NCBI GenBank assembly: GCA_002328865.1
Contig: DCWO01000104.1
Location: 1 to 36,690, forward strand
Source: Dehalococcoidia bacterium UBA2160
GTDB taxonomy: Bacteria > Chloroflexota > Dehalococcoidia > Lucifugimonadales > UBA1123
Direction: 5' to 3'
Length of the DNA: 36,690 nucleotides
Both the position numbers and the translations under genes were made by a program. This document shows, one piece after another, positions 1 to 8,498 of this stretch (positions are counted from its first letter, which is position 1; the number at the start of each line of letters is the position of its first letter). Under the pieces are notes generated by a model that was not told the DNA's origin, did not search any database, and saw nothing but the letters and a program-made list of their open reading frames with translations.

Positions 1-37
1 TAACGTTGCTCAGGGCGAACGGAACGATATGGTTTTT

Positions 38-67
38 CGTTCGTGGTGAGCCTGTCGAATCACCACC
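38..67. repeat. Dispersed palindromic repeat
   Basis: Perfect 7-bp inverted arms (GTGGTGA at 43-49, TCACCAC at 60-66) flank a loop containing CTGTCGAA. The same CTGTCGAA/CTTCGACAG signature recurs in other gaps of this window, for example near 35300. It sits just ahead of the first gene and could form a hairpin in RNA. A weak promoter-like pair (TTGCTC at 6-11, TATGGT at 28-33, 16-bp spacer) lies directly upstream. Confidence 0.6.
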
Positions 68-130
68 CCGCCCAACATGAGAAGCAATGCGGCCAACGAA
101 CTTGCGATTCAGGGCGCCGGGAGAGTAGTT

Positions 131-982
131 ATGCTCGCGGACATCATCGAGGTCACAACCGCCGACGGAATTACGCTCGGTGGAGCGTACTTCGCTCCGC
201 GAGCCGTGGCCAATGACTCGTCCATCGACGCGCTGTGCTTCTTCCACGGCGACGGCGGCCATTTCTACCGGAGCCTCTACCTGGATCTGGGTCACCGGCT
301 CGCCGAGCTGGGGATCGCCTTCATCACCGCGAACCGCAGAGGCCACGACATCGTTGCCGGCGGCGCGCCGGGCGGACCGCCGAAAGGATACGCGTACGAG
401 TCGGTGGACGAATCGAGGTTCGACTACGCGGCGTGGCTTGAGTTCCTCGCGCAACGTGGACACCGAAGCGTTGCCATCGGAGGGCACAGCGGAGGCGCGG
501 TCAGGTCGGTCTACGCACAGTCGAAGGAGCACTATGCGTCCGTTCGGGCCGTCGTTGCGGTGTCGCCTGGCGAGTACAATCACGAGGGCGTCGTCGCCCT
601 CCACGGCGATCTGTTCGCCGACACTTTCAGCAAGGCCGAGCGTGAGATCGCAGAGGGCCGAACTGAGACGCTGTACAAACCTGGCATCCCCTGGGGCTCG
701 ACGTGGACCGCCGAGGCGTTCGTCGATTGCTTCAATCCGGATGGACGATACAGTGTGAACCAACGCGTGCTCGAAACGAGCTGCCCGACGCTGTTTGTCT
801 TCGGCTCCGAGGAGTGCGCGGGACCGCAGGAGCTGCCGGTGTGCGGAGCGGCGATGCGGCGTCTACGGTCCGCCAACCACCCCCATGTGACCGTCGAGGT
901 CATCGACGGCGCCAACCACGGCTACCAGGACCGGGACGCGCAGCTATTCGAGACAATTCACGGGTGGTTGGGCACAGTGTGA
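131..982 (+). CDS. Alpha/beta hydrolase
   Basis: A 283-residue predicted soluble serine hydrolase of the alpha/beta fold. Its order is typical: FFHGDGGHFYRS near residue 37 as the oxyanion-hole strand, the nucleophile elbow GGHSGGA with Ser120, and a late His in DGANHGYQ. The acid is probably within the FGSEECAGP stretch. I start it at ATG 131 because GGGAGAG lies six bases upstream; an upstream in-frame ATG at 77 has no ribosome site. It resembles dienelactone-hydrolase or peptidase-S9-like enzymes, but the substrate cannot be told. It converges on the MscS gene with only 11 bases between the stops and has no partner on its own strand. Confidence 0.8.
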   Translation: MLADIIEVTTADGITLGGAYFAPRAVANDSSIDALCFFHGDGGHFYRSLYLDLGHRLAELGIAFITANRRGHDIVAGGAPGGPPKGYAYESVDESRFDYAAWLEFLAQRGHRSVAIGGHSGGAVRSVYAQSKEHYASVRAVVAVSPGEYNHEGVVALHGDLFADTFSKAEREIAEGRTETLYKPGIPWGSTWTAEAFVDCFNPDGRYSVNQRVLETSCPTLFVFGSEECAGPQELPVCGAAMRRLRSANHPHVTVEVIDGANHGYQDRDAQLFETIHGWLGTV

Positions 983-993
983 CGGGCTGGGAG

Positions 994-2133
994 CTAAACG
1001 TTCTCAGGTTCGTCGCCGATTCCAGAGGCACTGGTCGGCAGCAACACCCCGTTGACCGGAGGCGCCACGATCTTGCGGACAGGGTAGTTGATCTCGATTC
1101 CCTCGTCTTTGAATCGCTGATGGATGCGTTTGATGAGCTCGCTGGCGATGATGAACGTGCCGGTGCGGTCGGTGGCCTGCATGAATAGAAAGAAGTCGAT
1201 GTTGGAGTCGCCGAAGGCTGAGAATCCAAAGAAGGGCTCCCCGGTTTTGTCCGCGTATTCCGACTCTATGACCATCGCGTTGGCGATCTCCAGAACGATT
1301 TCCTCTACTTTGAGGAGATCCGAGTCGTAGCTTATGCCGCAGTTGACGAGGACGTTCATAGACGGATTGGGGCTGAAGAAGTTGGTCACAATGCTGTCGA
1401 CCATCTTCGAATTCGGCACGATCACGAGGTTGTTGAACCTATTTCGGATCTTGGTGCTTCGCCATCCTACCTCCACGACGTACCCCGATGGTCCCTTGTC
1501 CAGCTCGATGAAGTCGCCCTCGTTGAGCTCCCCCTCGGTGATCAGGTAGGTTCCCGCGAAGAAGTTGCTGAGGGTCGGCTGAACGGCCAGGGCGATGGCC
1601 AGCCCGCCGATCCCGAGGCCAGCCAGCAGCGGCGTGATCGCTATGCCCAATGCGTCCAAGGCCAGAAGCGATCCGACGGCGTAGATCGCGAGAGGCGTTA
1701 CCCGTCTGACGGCAGGCAACAGCTTGGCGTCCAGGTCGGTTGAAGTGTGCACGGCGATGTTGTGCAGGTACCACGACATAAGCGTCTGCAGCAGATGCGA
1801 CGCCAGATACGAGACCTCGGCAACGATGACGACCAGCCAGACTTTTCCGACGAGGACGTCTTGTTCGTGGAAGAAATCGAAAGCGGGGTGCGTGAGCCGG
1901 GTGAGCCAAAGGTAGCTCAGGAACAGGCCCAGTAGGATGGCGAACAGCACCGCCGGACCTTTGACGGTCCTGAGCAGTTGAAGGTCCAGAGCCTCCGTGT
2001 CGCGCCGCTCCCGATGGCGTATCGCAACAACAAACGCCACCTGGACGACCGCGGCGACCAGCATGAACGCGGCCAGTATTCCGACGGACAGCAGAGGGCC
2101 CCACAGGGCTGAATCTCGAACGGTCTCGGGCAC
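994..2133 (-). CDS. MscS-family mechanosensitive ion channel
   Basis: A 379-residue membrane protein expected to release solutes on hypo-osmotic shock. There are hydrophobic helices near residues 12-38, 58-78, 95-115 and 148-170. These are followed by the Gly/Ala-rich pore helix LAGLGIGGLAIALAVQP and the signature NFFAGTYLITEGELNEGDFI of the beta domain. The C-terminal alpha/beta domain includes NNLVIVPNSKMVDS and ends in a basic tail. The start is a GTG with GAGG upstream. It is the last gene of a minus-strand run after the cytochrome c and ComEA genes. Length and domain order fit small MscS/YnaI-type channels. Confidence 0.9.
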   Translation of the reverse strand: MPETVRDSALWGPLLSVGILAAFMLVAAVVQVAFVVAIRHRERRDTEALDLQLLRTVKGPAVLFAILLGLFLSYLWLTRLTHPAFDFFHEQDVLVGKVWLVVIVAEVSYLASHLLQTLMSWYLHNIAVHTSTDLDAKLLPAVRRVTPLAIYAVGSLLALDALGIAITPLLAGLGIGGLAIALAVQPTLSNFFAGTYLITEGELNEGDFIELDKGPSGYVVEVGWRSTKIRNRFNNLVIVPNSKMVDSIVTNFFSPNPSMNVLVNCGISYDSDLLKVEEIVLEIANAMVIESEYADKTGEPFFGFSAFGDSNIDFFLFMQATDRTGTFIIASELIKRIHQRFKDEGIEINYPVRKIVAPPVNGVLLPTSASGIGDEPENV

Positions 2134-2207
2134 TATCGCAACCTCGACGTGAACGTGATGAACGTGATCGAGAAAATGCTACCACTGCCCGCTCGGGATT
2201 TCTTGCG

Positions 2208-2759
2208 CTATCGCACCTCTACTAAGTCGATAATTGCGTCGAGTGTCGCCGGCCCGATGCCGCTGACCTCAAGCAGATCCTGGATCCGCGTGAACGAGCC
2301 GTTCTGTTCCCTATGCCTGACGATGGCTTCCGCTCTGGTCTGGCCGATGCCCGGCAACGCGGTAAGCGCCAGGGCGTCGGCGGAGTTGATGTCGATGAGA
2401 CGACTTGCCGCCGGCGACTCAGATGTCGGAGACGATTCTCCGACAAGCGGAACCTCCACTTTATCCTCGTCGCGAAGCCTGACAGCCAGGTTGATCGCGT
2501 TCAGGTCCGCGTCGGGCGCCGCGCCGCCGGCAATCTCGATGGCGTCGAGGATTCGCGCGCCGTCCAAGACAGTGTAGACGCCCGGACTGTTGACCGCGCC
2601 GCTCACGTGCACCTTCAGATCGACGGTCGAAGCCGGTTCCGGTGTGGGCAGCGTCACTTCGATGCCGCCACCACGCGAATTCAGGACGAGTATCGCGATC
2701 CCACCGGATGCTGCGGCGAGTATCCCGACCACGAACAGAATGTTGAGGAACCTTCGCAT
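2208..2759 (-). CDS. comEA: ComEA-like competence DNA-binding protein
   Basis: A 183-residue membrane-anchored DNA-binding protein, the periplasmic or surface receptor for incoming DNA in natural transformation. Residues 5-27 form one hydrophobic anchor. An SLBB domain follows (about 45-105, with VSGAVNSPGVYTV). A proline/serine linker then leads to a double helix-hairpin-helix (about 120-183) with INSADALALTALPGIGQTRA and SGIGPATLDAI. This is the complete ComEA architecture. No comEC lies beside it, so a role in uptake depends on genes outside the window. It is transcribed with the cytochrome c upstream and the channel downstream; the ribosome site is weak. Confidence 0.87.
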   Translation of the reverse strand: MRRFLNILFVVGILAAASGGIAILVLNSRGGGIEVTLPTPEPASTVDLKVHVSGAVNSPGVYTVLDGARILDAIEIAGGAAPDADLNAINLAVRLRDEDKVEVPLVGESSPTSESPAASRLIDINSADALALTALPGIGQTRAEAIVRHREQNGSFTRIQDLLEVSGIGPATLDAIIDLVEVR

Positions 2760-2836
2760 GTCATGTCCGCGCTAGTTGATCAGATCGACCCTTTGCGGTC
2801 CGTCGCGGCCAACTCACTCCACGCAATCCAAACCGG

Positions 2837-3736
2837 CTATGAGTTAGTGTCCAACGGCGGCAGTGAAGACAGGTACAGCCAAATCGCCGCCAACTCATCG
2901 TCGGTCAAGGCTTGAAACCGTAGCCATGGCATGAACTCGCTGTCGAGTATCTTTCCAGCTGGGGTCGTGCCCGTGCGAATCGTTGACGCGAAGTCCTCGC
3001 CCGACCAACTGGAAAGCGCGCCCTTGGGCGTCAGATTCGGGCCGAGGGGAACTTCCGCTCCCTCACCTGGCACCGCGCCGCCAGCGTGATTGTCTCCGTG
3101 ACACACGGTGCAGACGATGGCCAGATACCCTCCATACTCGACACTCACCGCGGGCGCCACGTCCTGAGGGCGCACGGCTTCGTGGTCGATCATGCCGGCG
3201 GGCACCAGTGTCTCATCCAGCAGGGTGATGACGCGTCCCAGGGGACCGAGTTTTGTCTTGGGAATGTCGTTGTCGACCGGCGTCAACGACTTCAAGTAGG
3301 CGATGATCGCACCGAGGTCTGCGTCATTGATCCTGTTGAAGAACTCCGACGGCGTAAGGACCAGCGGCTTACCGGATGGTCCAACGCCGTGGCGGACGGC
3401 GCGCACGTAGTCGATGTCCGTGTAGGAACCGCCAATGCCTCCGACGCCGGACGTGAGGTTCGATGGCACGAGTTTACCAAACACAGGGTCATCCTCGAGG
3501 ATCTCACCCTCAAGTTTTTCGCCGTGGCACTCCTGGCAGAGGCCGAGGGTTTCGACATAGTGCTTGCCGCGGGCGATTGTGCCGGCGTCGTTAGACACGT
3601 TGACGGCAGCCACGTCGATATCGTATTCCTTGTTGACTCGCCGGCCTCCCAGCAGAAGGAGGACCACCACCGCGATCACCACCAAGGCCACCAGGCCGCC
3701 CAATACGATTCCAAGCCACTTCAAGATCTTCACCAT
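2837..3736 (-). CDS. Membrane-anchored di-heme cytochrome c
   Basis: A 299-residue electron carrier with an N-terminal anchor (residues 5-30) and two cytochrome c domains on the outer face. Heme sites are CQECH (67-71) and CTVCH (209-213). The second domain has the usual distal Met in FMPW (Met269). The equivalent place in the first domain reads LTPSEFF, with no Met, so heme 1 may have another axial ligand. The architecture resembles cytochrome subunits of quinoprotein or alcohol dehydrogenases, but no dehydrogenase is adjacent. I chose ATG 3736 because GGGGGA lies upstream and the membrane anchor begins at once; the open frame runs 60 codons further without a plausible start. Confidence 0.86.
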   Translation of the reverse strand: MVKILKWLGIVLGGLVALVVIAVVVLLLLGGRRVNKEYDIDVAAVNVSNDAGTIARGKHYVETLGLCQECHGEKLEGEILEDDPVFGKLVPSNLTSGVGGIGGSYTDIDYVRAVRHGVGPSGKPLVLTPSEFFNRINDADLGAIIAYLKSLTPVDNDIPKTKLGPLGRVITLLDETLVPAGMIDHEAVRPQDVAPAVSVEYGGYLAIVCTVCHGDNHAGGAVPGEGAEVPLGPNLTPKGALSSWSGEDFASTIRTGTTPAGKILDSEFMPWLRFQALTDDELAAIWLYLSSLPPLDTNS

Positions 3737-3971
3737 TGCGCAGATTCCCCCATAACTACCGTAGATTGATCGCCCGAGAGACCTCGTACAGGCCTCATCC
3801 CTCCTCGGGCTGTCGCGACTATACTGCATAAACGCGCAAGAAGCTGACCACTGGACCGAGACGGTGATTCGCCGCATTGGTTCGCGGGCGTGTGTTGACG
3901 TCGCAACGCCTGGCACACACTCATCGGTGCGGGCGTGATGTCGCAGGCGTTCGTGGCGCCCCGATTCACCC

Positions 3972-3980
3972 TGGTATAAT
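3972..3980 (+). promoter_or_regulatory. Extended -10 promoter of pheST
   Basis: TGGTATAAT is a perfect extended -10 element (TGn plus TATAAT at 3975-3980), 40 bases before the pheS ATG. No good -35 hexamer is seen at normal spacing, which is acceptable for extended -10 promoters. Transcription would start near 3987. Confidence 0.65.
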
Positions 3981-4020
3981 TCTGGCTGAGTTCAACAGCT
4001 AGCCGTCACAGAGGTCACAC

Positions 4021-5079
4021 ATGAGCGAAGCCAACACCACCGACCAGGTCGAGGACCTGCAGTCAAAGGCGCTCCGGGAGCTGAAAGTCGCGTCGGATAC
4101 CGAGCAACTCGAGGCATGGCGCGTCGCGTTTTTGGGCAGACGCGGAGAGCTGACGCAGGTGCTGCGAGGCCTGGGCTCGCTTCCGGCCGAAGAGCGTCGG
4201 GCAGCGGGCGCGGCTGCGAACGCGGCCAGAGTCGCTCTAGAGCAAGGTCTCGAAGACCGTGAGCAGCAAATCAAACAGGCTGACGCGGCGGCTGGCATGG
4301 CGGGCGAGGCCATCGACGTGACTCTGCCCGGCTGGCCCGTGCCCAGGGGCGGTCTGCATCCGACTACCCGCATCGTTCGAGACATTTGCAACTCCTTTGC
4401 GTCCATGGGGTTCAGCGTGGTCGAAGGCCCCGAGGTCGAATGGGACACGTACAACTTCGAGAAGCTCAACATCCCCAAGGGCCACCCCGCGCGGGACATG
4501 TGGGCGACGTTGTGGGTCGATCACACCGACGAAGACGGCGATCACCCGATGCTGATGCGGACCCACACCTCGCCAATGCAGGCGCGTGTCATGGAGAAGA
4601 GCGACCCGCCAGTCAGGGTGGTCGTGCCTGGTAGGTGCTATCGCTACGAGGCCACCGACCCGACCCACGAATGGCACTTCTACCAGGTCGAAGGCCTTGC
4701 TGTGGACCGGGGCATCACGCTGGCCGATCTCAAAGGCACGCTGTACGAGTTCGCCCGCCGAATATTCGGCGCCGAGCGCAAGGTCCGGTTCCGCTGCGAC
4801 TATTTTCCCTTTGTCGAGCCCGGCGTCGACATGTCCATCGACTGCTTCCTGTGCGACGGGAAGGGTTGTCGCGTCTGCGCCGACACAGGCTGGATCGAAA
4901 TCATGGGCGCGGGGATGGTTCATCCCAAGGTGTTGGAAGGCGTAGGATACGACCCCAACATCTACACCGGATTCGCTTTCGGCATGGGTCCCGAGCGGGT
5001 GGCCCTGCTGAAATACGGCATCGAAGACATCCGGCTCTTCTACGCCAACGACCTGCGGTTCCTACGGCAGTTTGCGTAG
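4021..5079 (+). CDS. pheS: Phenylalanine--tRNA ligase alpha subunit
   Basis: Catalytic subunit of the (alpha-beta)2 synthetase that charges tRNA-Phe; 352 residues, normal length. An N-terminal coiled-coil region (1-95) would contact tRNA. The class II core begins at HPTTRIVRDICNSFASMGF, with motif 2 (RCYRYEATDPTHEWHFYQVE) and motif 3 (FGMGPERVALLKYGIEDIR) near the end. A cysteine cluster CFLCDGKGCRVC precedes the GMVHPKVL segment, as in many bacterial PheS proteins. It is followed by pheT after 44 bases, the standard operon order. Confidence 0.97.
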   Translation: MSEANTTDQVEDLQSKALRELKVASDTEQLEAWRVAFLGRRGELTQVLRGLGSLPAEERRAAGAAANAARVALEQGLEDREQQIKQADAAAGMAGEAIDVTLPGWPVPRGGLHPTTRIVRDICNSFASMGFSVVEGPEVEWDTYNFEKLNIPKGHPARDMWATLWVDHTDEDGDHPMLMRTHTSPMQARVMEKSDPPVRVVVPGRCYRYEATDPTHEWHFYQVEGLAVDRGITLADLKGTLYEFARRIFGAERKVRFRCDYFPFVEPGVDMSIDCFLCDGKGCRVCADTGWIEIMGAGMVHPKVLEGVGYDPNIYTGFAFGMGPERVALLKYGIEDIRLFYANDLRFLRQFA

Positions 5080-5123
5080 CTGCAACCGGCCGTTTTGACT
5101 GAAACGCAACACAAGGGGTTCGA

Positions 5124-7604
5124 ATGCTTGTACCGATTTCCTGGTTGAAGAACTACGTCCCTATTACCGATTTGCCGAAAGAGCTGGCTCACCGGCTCAC
5201 GATGGCGGGCGTCGAAGTCGGGGACGTCGAGCAGATTGGCGCTGACTGGGACCGAGACAAGGTCATCGTCGGCCACGTGCTCGAAGTGAATCCGCACCCA
5301 AACGCGGACCGTCTGTCGCTGCCGACCGTCGATCTGGGCGACGGCGAGACCGCGACGGTGGTTTGCGGAGCGCCCAACGTTGCCGCCGGTCAGAAGATCG
5401 CCTTCGCCAAAGAAGGCGCCAGGCTGTTCAGTCCACGATCGGGCGGAGTCGAGGAGTTGAAACGAGCCAAGATCCGAGGGGTCGAGTCGGCGGGCATGGT
5501 CTGCTCCAGGATGGAGCTGGGGATGGGCGAGGACCACGACGGCATCCTCGTGCTCGACGCCGCCGCTGCAGTGGGCACGCCGTTGGTGGACCTTCTGGGC
5601 GACGCGATTCTCGACGTCGAAGTCACGCCCAACCGGCCGGATTGCCTTTCGGTCCTGGGCATCGCTCACGAGGTTGCGGCTCTCACGGGCCAGCCAGCCA
5701 CGGAGCCCGACATCTCGTATCCCGAGGACGGACCGGCCATCGAGGGGCAGATCAAGATTGAAGTGGCCGACCCCAACCTGTGCTACCGGTACACGGCCAG
5801 TTTGGTCACCAGCATCACTATCGGGCCATCGCCGGAATGGATGCAGCAAGCGCTGGTCAAGGCTGGTCAGCGGCCCATCAACAACATCGTCGACATCACG
5901 AACTTCGTCATGCTGGAGTACGGCCAGCCGCTCCACGCCTTCGACTACGACAAAGTCAACGACAAGACCGTAATCGTGCGCGCCGCTCGAGAGGGCGAAG
6001 TGTTCGAGACCCTGGACGGCGAGAGCCGCAGGCTGGAACCGCCGATGCTGACGATCGCCGACGCTCACGACGCCGTCGGGCTGGCTGGCGTCATGGGCGG
6101 ATCCAACTCCGAGATGACGGAACAGACCACGTCAGTGCTGCTCGAATCGGCGAACTTCAGTCCCATCAATACGAGACGAACCCGCACGATGCTCGGGATG
6201 AACACCGAAGCCTCGTACCGCTTCGAACGCGGCATCCGAGCGGCGCTGGCCCCGCTGGCGTTGAGACGCGCCACCAAGCTGATCCTGGATCTTTGCGGCG
6301 GCCAGGCGGCCTCTGGCATCGTCGATCTGTACCCCACGGATCGGGAACCCTCCCCGGTGAAGATCAGCCGAAGTCGGGTCAGGCAGGTGTTGGGCGTCGA
6401 TTACCCGATGCCGCAGATCGAACGTGTGCTGGCATCTTTGGGCTTCGAGACGGCGGAGCCGCCGGGTGGACTCATCGATCTGATCGAAGCAGTCGAAGCC
6501 GGTCCGGTTGCCGAGCGGAGCGACACTCTGTGGCTGAAGCCGCCGTACTGGCGGTCCGACATCACCATCGAGGACGACCTGGTTGAAGAGGTGGCGCGCA
6601 TCGTCGGCTACGACACCATTCCGACGACGATGCTCTCAACGGCGATTCCCCACTGGGAGCCGCAGCCGATGACCGAGTTCAAGGACGCGGTCAAAGACCT
6701 GATGGCGTCCGCCGGGCTCCAGGAGACGATCTCGTACTCGCTGACAACCCTGGACCGCCTTGCGAGCGTCGATGCCGTGGATGACAGCAACCCTCCCATA
6801 CGGATGGCCAACCCGATGAGCGTCGAGTGGGAGTACCTGCGAACCAGCCTGCGCTCCAGCGTGCTGATGACGCTGGCGTCCAACCGGCGCATGGCACAGA
6901 GCGACGGCATTCGCATCTTCGAGGTGGGTCGCATATACGCACCGCAGGATGAAGCCAAGGAACGCGACCTCCCAGATGAGAAAGAGATGCTCGTTGGAGT
7001 GTTGTCGGGCCCGAGGTTCAGCACTTCCTGGACTGCCGAAGAAGCCGAGATGGGCTTCTTCGATGCAAAGGGCGCGTTGGAGTACATGTTCGGCCGTCTC
7101 GGCGTCGATGTCGTCTACGAGCCCGCAGATGACTCGGTTCTGCATCCAGGGCGCACCGCGGTCATGCTCGCCGGGAAGACGCGTCTGGGCGTCGTCGGCG
7201 AGGTCAGGGCCGATGTTCTGGACCGCTTCGAGCTCGACGGCTACCCCGTCGCCCTGTTCGAGATCGACATGGAGACACTGCTCAGCGTGGCTTCAGCCGT
7301 CGACCTGACGTACCGCGCCGCCAGCCGCTTCCCGGAGTCCTACCGTGACCTGGCCCTGGTCGTCGACTCCGAAGTGTCCTCAGCGCGCATCCAACAGATC
7401 ATCGACCGCCACCGCCTGGTGATCGGCAGCACCCCCTTCGATGTCTACGAAGGCGAAGGCGTGCCCGACGGCAAGAAGTCGGTCGCCTTCCGAGTCGTGT
7501 TCCAGTCGGACCGCAGCACGCTGACGTCCGAGGAAGTCGACAAGTTCCAGGGCGACATCGTACGTCAGCTCGGCCGCCAGCTAGGCGCGGAACTGCGGGG
7601 GTAA
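5124..7604 (+). CDS. pheT: Phenylalanine--tRNA ligase beta subunit
   Basis: The 826-residue non-catalytic subunit that binds and edits tRNA-Phe. Order seen: B1 with LKNYVPITDLPKELAHRLT; an EMAP/tRNA-binding insertion with VNPHPNADRLSLPTVD and VVCGAPNV (about 40-150); the B3/B4 editing region with DVEVTPNRPDCLSVLGIAHE and NNIVDITNFVMLEYGQPLHAFD; B5 (about 415-490); and a C-terminal ferredoxin-fold anticodon-binding domain with FPESYRDLALVVD. Full length, no visible damage. AAGGGGT precedes the ATG. It is expected to be co-transcribed with pheS. Confidence 0.97.
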   Translation: MLVPISWLKNYVPITDLPKELAHRLTMAGVEVGDVEQIGADWDRDKVIVGHVLEVNPHPNADRLSLPTVDLGDGETATVVCGAPNVAAGQKIAFAKEGARLFSPRSGGVEELKRAKIRGVESAGMVCSRMELGMGEDHDGILVLDAAAAVGTPLVDLLGDAILDVEVTPNRPDCLSVLGIAHEVAALTGQPATEPDISYPEDGPAIEGQIKIEVADPNLCYRYTASLVTSITIGPSPEWMQQALVKAGQRPINNIVDITNFVMLEYGQPLHAFDYDKVNDKTVIVRAAREGEVFETLDGESRRLEPPMLTIADAHDAVGLAGVMGGSNSEMTEQTTSVLLESANFSPINTRRTRTMLGMNTEASYRFERGIRAALAPLALRRATKLILDLCGGQAASGIVDLYPTDREPSPVKISRSRVRQVLGVDYPMPQIERVLASLGFETAEPPGGLIDLIEAVEAGPVAERSDTLWLKPPYWRSDITIEDDLVEEVARIVGYDTIPTTMLSTAIPHWEPQPMTEFKDAVKDLMASAGLQETISYSLTTLDRLASVDAVDDSNPPIRMANPMSVEWEYLRTSLRSSVLMTLASNRRMAQSDGIRIFEVGRIYAPQDEAKERDLPDEKEMLVGVLSGPRFSTSWTAEEAEMGFFDAKGALEYMFGRLGVDVVYEPADDSVLHPGRTAVMLAGKTRLGVVGEVRADVLDRFELDGYPVALFEIDMETLLSVASAVDLTYRAASRFPESYRDLALVVDSEVSSARIQQIIDRHRLVIGSTPFDVYEGEGVPDGKKSVAFRVVFQSDRSTLTSEEVDKFQGDIVRQLGRQLGAELRG

Positions 7605-7678
7605 GGTGAGAGGCTCGGCGTAAATACCGAGGCCACCGAATCCTGCGCTCAAGCGAGGCAAATGGTAGGAGAGATCAA

Positions 7679-7843
7679 ATGGTCCAACTCACCCCCCAAT
7701 TCGTTGCAGACGACAAGAGCAGCAAGACGGCTGTATTGCTGAGCATTGAAGAGTATGGGAAACTGCTCGAAGAATTGGAGGACCTCGCCGATGGTCGAGA
7801 ACTAGAAAAGGCGGTTGGAATTGAGACCGAATTCCGCAACTAA
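7679..7843 (+). CDS. Phd/YefM-like antitoxin, probably truncated by a stop
   Basis: A 54-residue open frame with GTAGGAGAG upstream. It begins MVQLTPQFVADD and continues TAVLLSIEEYGKLLEELEDL, the strand-helix pattern of Phd/YefM antitoxin N termini. After the TAA at 7841-7843 the same frame goes on for 15 sense codons (DEIREELIQLISDET) to a TGA at 7889-7891. That acidic amphipathic stretch looks like the missing toxin-neutralising tail. TAA is one base from TAC/TAT, so a nonsense mutation is plausible. No intact toxin follows. It is too short for many gene callers. The antitoxin call is by pattern, not alignment. Confidence 0.55.
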   Translation: MVQLTPQFVADDKSSKTAVLLSIEEYGKLLEELEDLADGRELEKAVGIETEFRN

Positions 7844-7962
7844 GACGAGATCCGCGAAGAGTTGATCCAACTGATATCCGACGAAACTTGAGATCGACCT
7901 GAGACGAGAACCAAAAAGGCGTCAAGATATGACGATTCAGATCGGCAATGGGAGCGTCCCGA

Positions 7963-8178
7963 ATGGGTACTGAGAAGGCTACACGCGAAGAAGTCCACGA
8001 GCTTGTTGACCAACTCGCTGACCCGCTTCTCGCTGAGGTGGCGAATTTCATCAGAGTTGCGCTGCGCGAGCCAGACACCCTCACCGAGGATGAACTGCGT
8101 GAGGTTGACCTAGCGCAAGAAGAGTTCGCCAGAGGCGAGTTTGTCAGATGGCCTGACAACAAGCGGACCGATGTTTGA
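7963..8178 (+). CDS. Small antitoxin-like protein
   Basis: A 71-residue acidic protein: KATREEVHELVDQLADPLLAE and an amphipathic helix, then EPDTLTEDELREVDLAQEEF, GEFVRWPDN. This is the pattern of short antitoxins paired with RelE/ParE-type toxins: an N-terminal two-helix dimerisation unit, a 'lteeEl..l..a..e...Ge' linker and a basic end. ATG 7963 is preferred over an upstream in-frame ATG at 7948 because GGGAGCG lies seven bases ahead. The stop overlaps an ATG (ATGTTTGA at 8171-8178), the usual coupling to a toxin gene, but the frame downstream is degraded. Confidence 0.6.
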   Translation: MGTEKATREEVHELVDQLADPLLAEVANFIRVALREPDTLTEDELREVDLAQEEFARGEFVRWPDNKRTDV

Positions 8179-8302
8179 ACTCACGATGTCCGACCCACCC
8201 ATGACCGTCCACCTGAGGCCGAGGAGCTGCTGGGCCAGGACTGACCGCCGGATCGACGCTCAATTGCGAATTCGCGCCGCCACGGGCTCAACGGCATTCT
8301 GA
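8171..8302 (+). pseudogene. Possible remnant of a RelE/ParE-type toxin gene
   Basis: A 43-codon frame starts at the ATG overlapping the antitoxin stop and ends at TGA 8300-8302, about half a toxin's length. The segment DRRIDAQLR resembles the conserved L-D-r-r-i..q...R helix of the ParE/RelE family. The preceding bases read AEELLGQ in another frame, so a frameshift between the two is likely. Position and overlap are the main evidence; the homology is faint and could be chance. Confidence 0.3.
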
Positions 8303-8498
8303 GGCCGCAGCCGAAGAATCTGGCTCGACGGCAGACGTGTCGCCCTGCGAGGCCCTCCCGATCACATCGGGACTTCACTCCGTTCAGCATGGCGTGGTGG
8401 CGCGTCTAGGGAACCACCAAACCCGAGGCTTCAGAGTCATTTGACGCACGGGTGCTCTGGCCGTTCACGGCCAAGCTAGGCAGTGCCCGCCCCTCGCC
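8303..8498. repeat. Intergenic repeat block
   Basis: No gene seen. A perfect 7-bp-arm palindrome TCCCGAT-CAC-ATCGGGA lies at 8356-8372 next to a CTCCGTTCAG half-element of the dispersed family. At 8451-8477 there is a 27-bp stretch that is the exact reverse complement of 34455-34481 and contains the palindrome TGGCCGT-TC-ACGGCCA. The block separates the antitoxin remnant from the convergent thiolase gene and could work as a transcription stop. Confidence 0.65.

Noticed and set aside
3086..3769. 227-codon plus-strand frame opposite the cytochrome c gene
   Set aside because: Antisense shadow of a GC-rich gene with clear CxxCH motifs on the other strand; no motifs of its own.
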